Shown one piece after another: positions 5,662 through 7,514 of a DNA stretch of 7,514 bases (the first letter of the stretch is position 1; every line of letters begins with the position of its first letter). The notes beneath the pieces are model-generated. The model saw only the letters and a program-made list of their open reading frames with translations. It was not told the origin of the DNA and did no database searches. This DNA is from Desulfobulbaceae bacterium (GTDB taxonomy: Bacteria > Desulfobacterota > Desulfobulbia > Desulfobulbales > Desulfobulbaceae). Made by a program: the position numbers and the translations under genes. Where the stretch lies: positions 1 through 7,514 of the forward strand of contig JALSNT010000581.1 in NCBI GenBank assembly GCA_026986885.1, given 5' to 3'.

Positions 5662-7514
5662 ATGGGTGCCATGCGCGAGGTATATCTGGTTGACGGCAGC
5701 GCCTATATTTATCGGGCCTATCATGCCATCCGTCCGCTGTCCACCAGCTCCGGGCTGCCCACCCACGCGGTGTACGGTTTTACGACAATTCTCAGGCGTA
5801 TTATGCGGGAAAAGAAGCCTGAATGCCTGGCTGTTGCCTGGGATACCAGGGGGCCGGTATTTCGCCATAAACTATATCCCGAGTATAAGGCAAACCGGCC
5901 GCCGATGCCCGATGACCTGGTACCGCAGATTCCCTATATTCATAAAATAGTCGATGCCTATAACATCCTGTCCATGGAGCATGCGGACAAGGAGGCGGAT
6001 GATCTGATTGCAGCGGCTGTCCGGCGTCTGGCCGGCGATGATTGCCGGGTGGTGATTGTTTCCGGTGACAAGGATCTGTTGCAGCTGGTCTCAAAAAATG
6101 TCGTCCTCTGGGATCCCATGAACGATAAGCTCATGGACGAGGCAAAGGTTAAGGAGAAATACGGGGTCACTCCGGTGCAGTTGCTGGATTATTTAGCCCT
6201 TACCGGTGACAGTGCCGACAACATTCCCGGTGTCCCGGGCATCGGTCCTAAAACCGCGCAGAAACTGATTGCCGCTTACGGTTCTCTTGAGGGATTATAT
6301 GCAGCCGTGGACGGGTTGAAAAAATCAAAGATGAAAGAGCGGCTCATTGCCCATAAGGATGATGCCTTTCTCTCAAGGGATCTGATCCGGCTCTGTGATA
6401 CCGTTGAGGTGCCGGCTGACCCGAAAGACTATGTCATTGGTGATTCTGATAATGAAAAATTGCGTGCTCTGTTGACCGAGCTTGAATTTTCCACCCTGCT
6501 GGCAGCCGATACCACTGCTGAAAAACCGGCGACTGAAAACTTTTTTCTTGTTCAGAGCAGGGATGAACTTGATCAACTTGTCGGCGAGCTGGAGGGAGCC
6601 GAACATCTGGCCATCGACACGGAAACGGATTCTCTGCATGCGCGGCGGGCACTTCTGGTTGGTATCTCACTCTGTGTTGATGTGAACAAGGCCTGGTATA
6701 TACCGCTGGCCCATTGCGACGACAGGGGAACGAGGCGTTCCGGCCAATTGGACCGGGATGATGTCCTTGCCGCACTCGGACCTTTTTTAGACAATGAATC
6801 ATTGCCGAAGATTGGTCATAATCTTAAATATGACTGGACGGTATTTGCCAACCCGGTTAACGGCGGTGTTGTCCTGCGGGGGCCTCTTTATGATACCATG
6901 GTCGGGGCCTGGCTGCTGGAACCCGGCCGTCGTTCCTACAAGCTGGATGATCTTTGCCGGGAGATGAATATTGAAATGACCTCCTTTGCCGAGGTGACCG
7001 GCGGGGCAAAGGGAGACGGTGCCTTTTGCGGGGTGGGCCTTGAGGAGGCGAAAAATTACAGTTGTGAAGATGTCTACGGGGCACTTTCGCTCTTCCAGCA
7101 GCAGAAACCGCGGCTGCAGGAGTTGAACCTCTGGCATCTTTTCACCAGGGTGGAGGGGCCGCTTATCCCGGTGCTTGCGCGTATGGAGCGGGCCGGTATT
7201 CTGGTTGACCGCAAGGTACTGAAACTGTTAGCGGCGGAATTCCATGAGCGTTTGCACGAACTTGAAACACAGATTTATGCATCGGCTGGTCATCCGTTTA
7301 ATATTAATTCTCCCAAGCAGTTGGCGGAAATTCTCTTTGATGAACTTAACCTGCCCAAAGGTAGAAAGACAAAAAGCGGATATTCCACCGATGTCAAGGT
7401 GCTGGAGAAGCTGAGCGTCAAACATGAACTGCCCGGCCTTATTCTCCAGTATCGGAATCTGGCGAAACTGACCTCAACCTATGTGGAGAAACTGGCCGGA
7501 CTGGCGGCTAAAGA
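5662..7514 (+). CDS. polA: DNA polymerase I, 3'-truncated by window end
   Basis: The frame is open from ATG 5662 to the last base, giving 617 complete codons of an expected ~900. ATG 5671, three codons in, is an alternative start; neither has a clear Shine-Dalgarno, and coupling to nadA (one base upstream) is likely. Residues about 5-285 are the 5'-3' exonuclease: VDGSAYIYRAYHA with D11, EADD (111-114), SGDKDLLQL with D136 and D138, and GDSADNIPGVPGIG (182-195) containing D183, D186 and the helix-hairpin-helix. Residues about 300-490 are the 3'-5' proofreading domain with an intact DEDDy set: D319 and E321 (DTETDSL), D391 (GHNLKYD), Y466 and D470 (YSCED). Proofreading should therefore be active, unlike in Thermus or Bacillus Pol I. 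From about residue 505 (EGPLIPVLARMERAGI) the polymerase domain begins, and the window ends in the thumb before motif A. The enzyme fills gaps, removes Okazaki primers and serves excision repair. Confidence 0.97.
   Translation, partial: MGAMREVYLVDGSAYIYRAYHAIRPLSTSSGLPTHAVYGFTTILRRIMREKKPECLAVAWDTRGPVFRHKLYPEYKANRPPMPDDLVPQIPYIHKIVDAYNILSMEHADKEADDLIAAAVRRLAGDDCRVVIVSGDKDLLQLVSKNVVLWDPMNDKLMDEAKVKEKYGVTPVQLLDYLALTGDSADNIPGVPGIGPKTAQKLIAAYGSLEGLYAAVDGLKKSKMKERLIAHKDDAFLSRDLIRLCDTVEVPADPKDYVIGDSDNEKLRALLTELEFSTLLAADTTAEKPATENFFLVQSRDELDQLVGELEGAEHLAIDTETDSLHARRALLVGISLCVDVNKAWYIPLAHCDDRGTRRSGQLDRDDVLAALGPFLDNESLPKIGHNLKYDWTVFANPVNGGVVLRGPLYDTMVGAWLLEPGRRSYKLDDLCREMNIEMTSFAEVTGGAKGDGAFCGVGLEEAKNYSCEDVYGALSLFQQQKPRLQELNLWHLFTRVEGPLIPVLARMERAGILVDRKVLKLLAAEFHERLHELETQIYASAGHPFNINSPKQLAEILFDELNLPKGRKTKSGYSTDVKVLEKLSVKHELPGLILQYRNLAKLTSTYVEKLAGLAAK

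Noticed and set aside
5657..5950. Short plus-strand frame at the start of polA
   Set aside because: It is out of frame with polA, whose exonuclease motifs begin immediately at 5671 and run unbroken to the window end.

Overview
The window comes from a Gram-negative bacterium. The style of its HD-GYP, HPF/cold-shock and PolA proteins, and the roughly 50% GC codon use, suggest Desulfobacterota, possibly a Desulfobulbales-like sulfate reducer. This is an inference from remembered protein families, since there is no rRNA or other firm marker. All six genes look chromosomal, and no transposon, tRNA, CRISPR array or integration site was seen.

Layout. (1) Positions 1-947 hold the 3' part of a HEAT-repeat gene whose start lies upstream of the window. 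(2) Four bases later a 545-aa HD-GYP protein begins (952-2589), a probable cyclic-di-GMP phosphodiesterase or a degenerate relative. A Lys-rich linker separates its N-terminal domain from the HD-GYP domain and contains a signal resembling the dnaX frameshift cassette. (3) On the minus strand, hemH (ferrochelatase) ends inside the last codons of the HD-GYP gene, a 12-base tail-to-tail overlap. (4) A leader of about 250 bases separates hemH from a plus-strand gene fusing an HPF/RaiA-type ribosome-binding domain to a cold-shock domain (3831-4376). The leader carries a candidate sigma70 promoter and two small hairpins with the same ATGGG loop. A strong intrinsic terminator closes this unit at 4413-4443. 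(5) nadA (quinolinate synthase, 4563-5660) and polA (DNA polymerase I, from 5662 and cut by the window end) are separated by one base and form an apparent two-gene operon.

How they work together. The first pair (HEAT plus HD-GYP) looks like a signalling module. hemH serves haem synthesis, the HPF-CSD gene is a monocistronic ribosome or RNA stress factor, and nadA-polA couples NAD synthesis to DNA repair and replication. The functions are mostly recognisable housekeeping ones. The parts worth a second look are the frameshift-like signal in the HD-GYP gene, the altered HD-GYP motif, the HPF-CSD fusion with its structured leader, and the nadA-polA junction.
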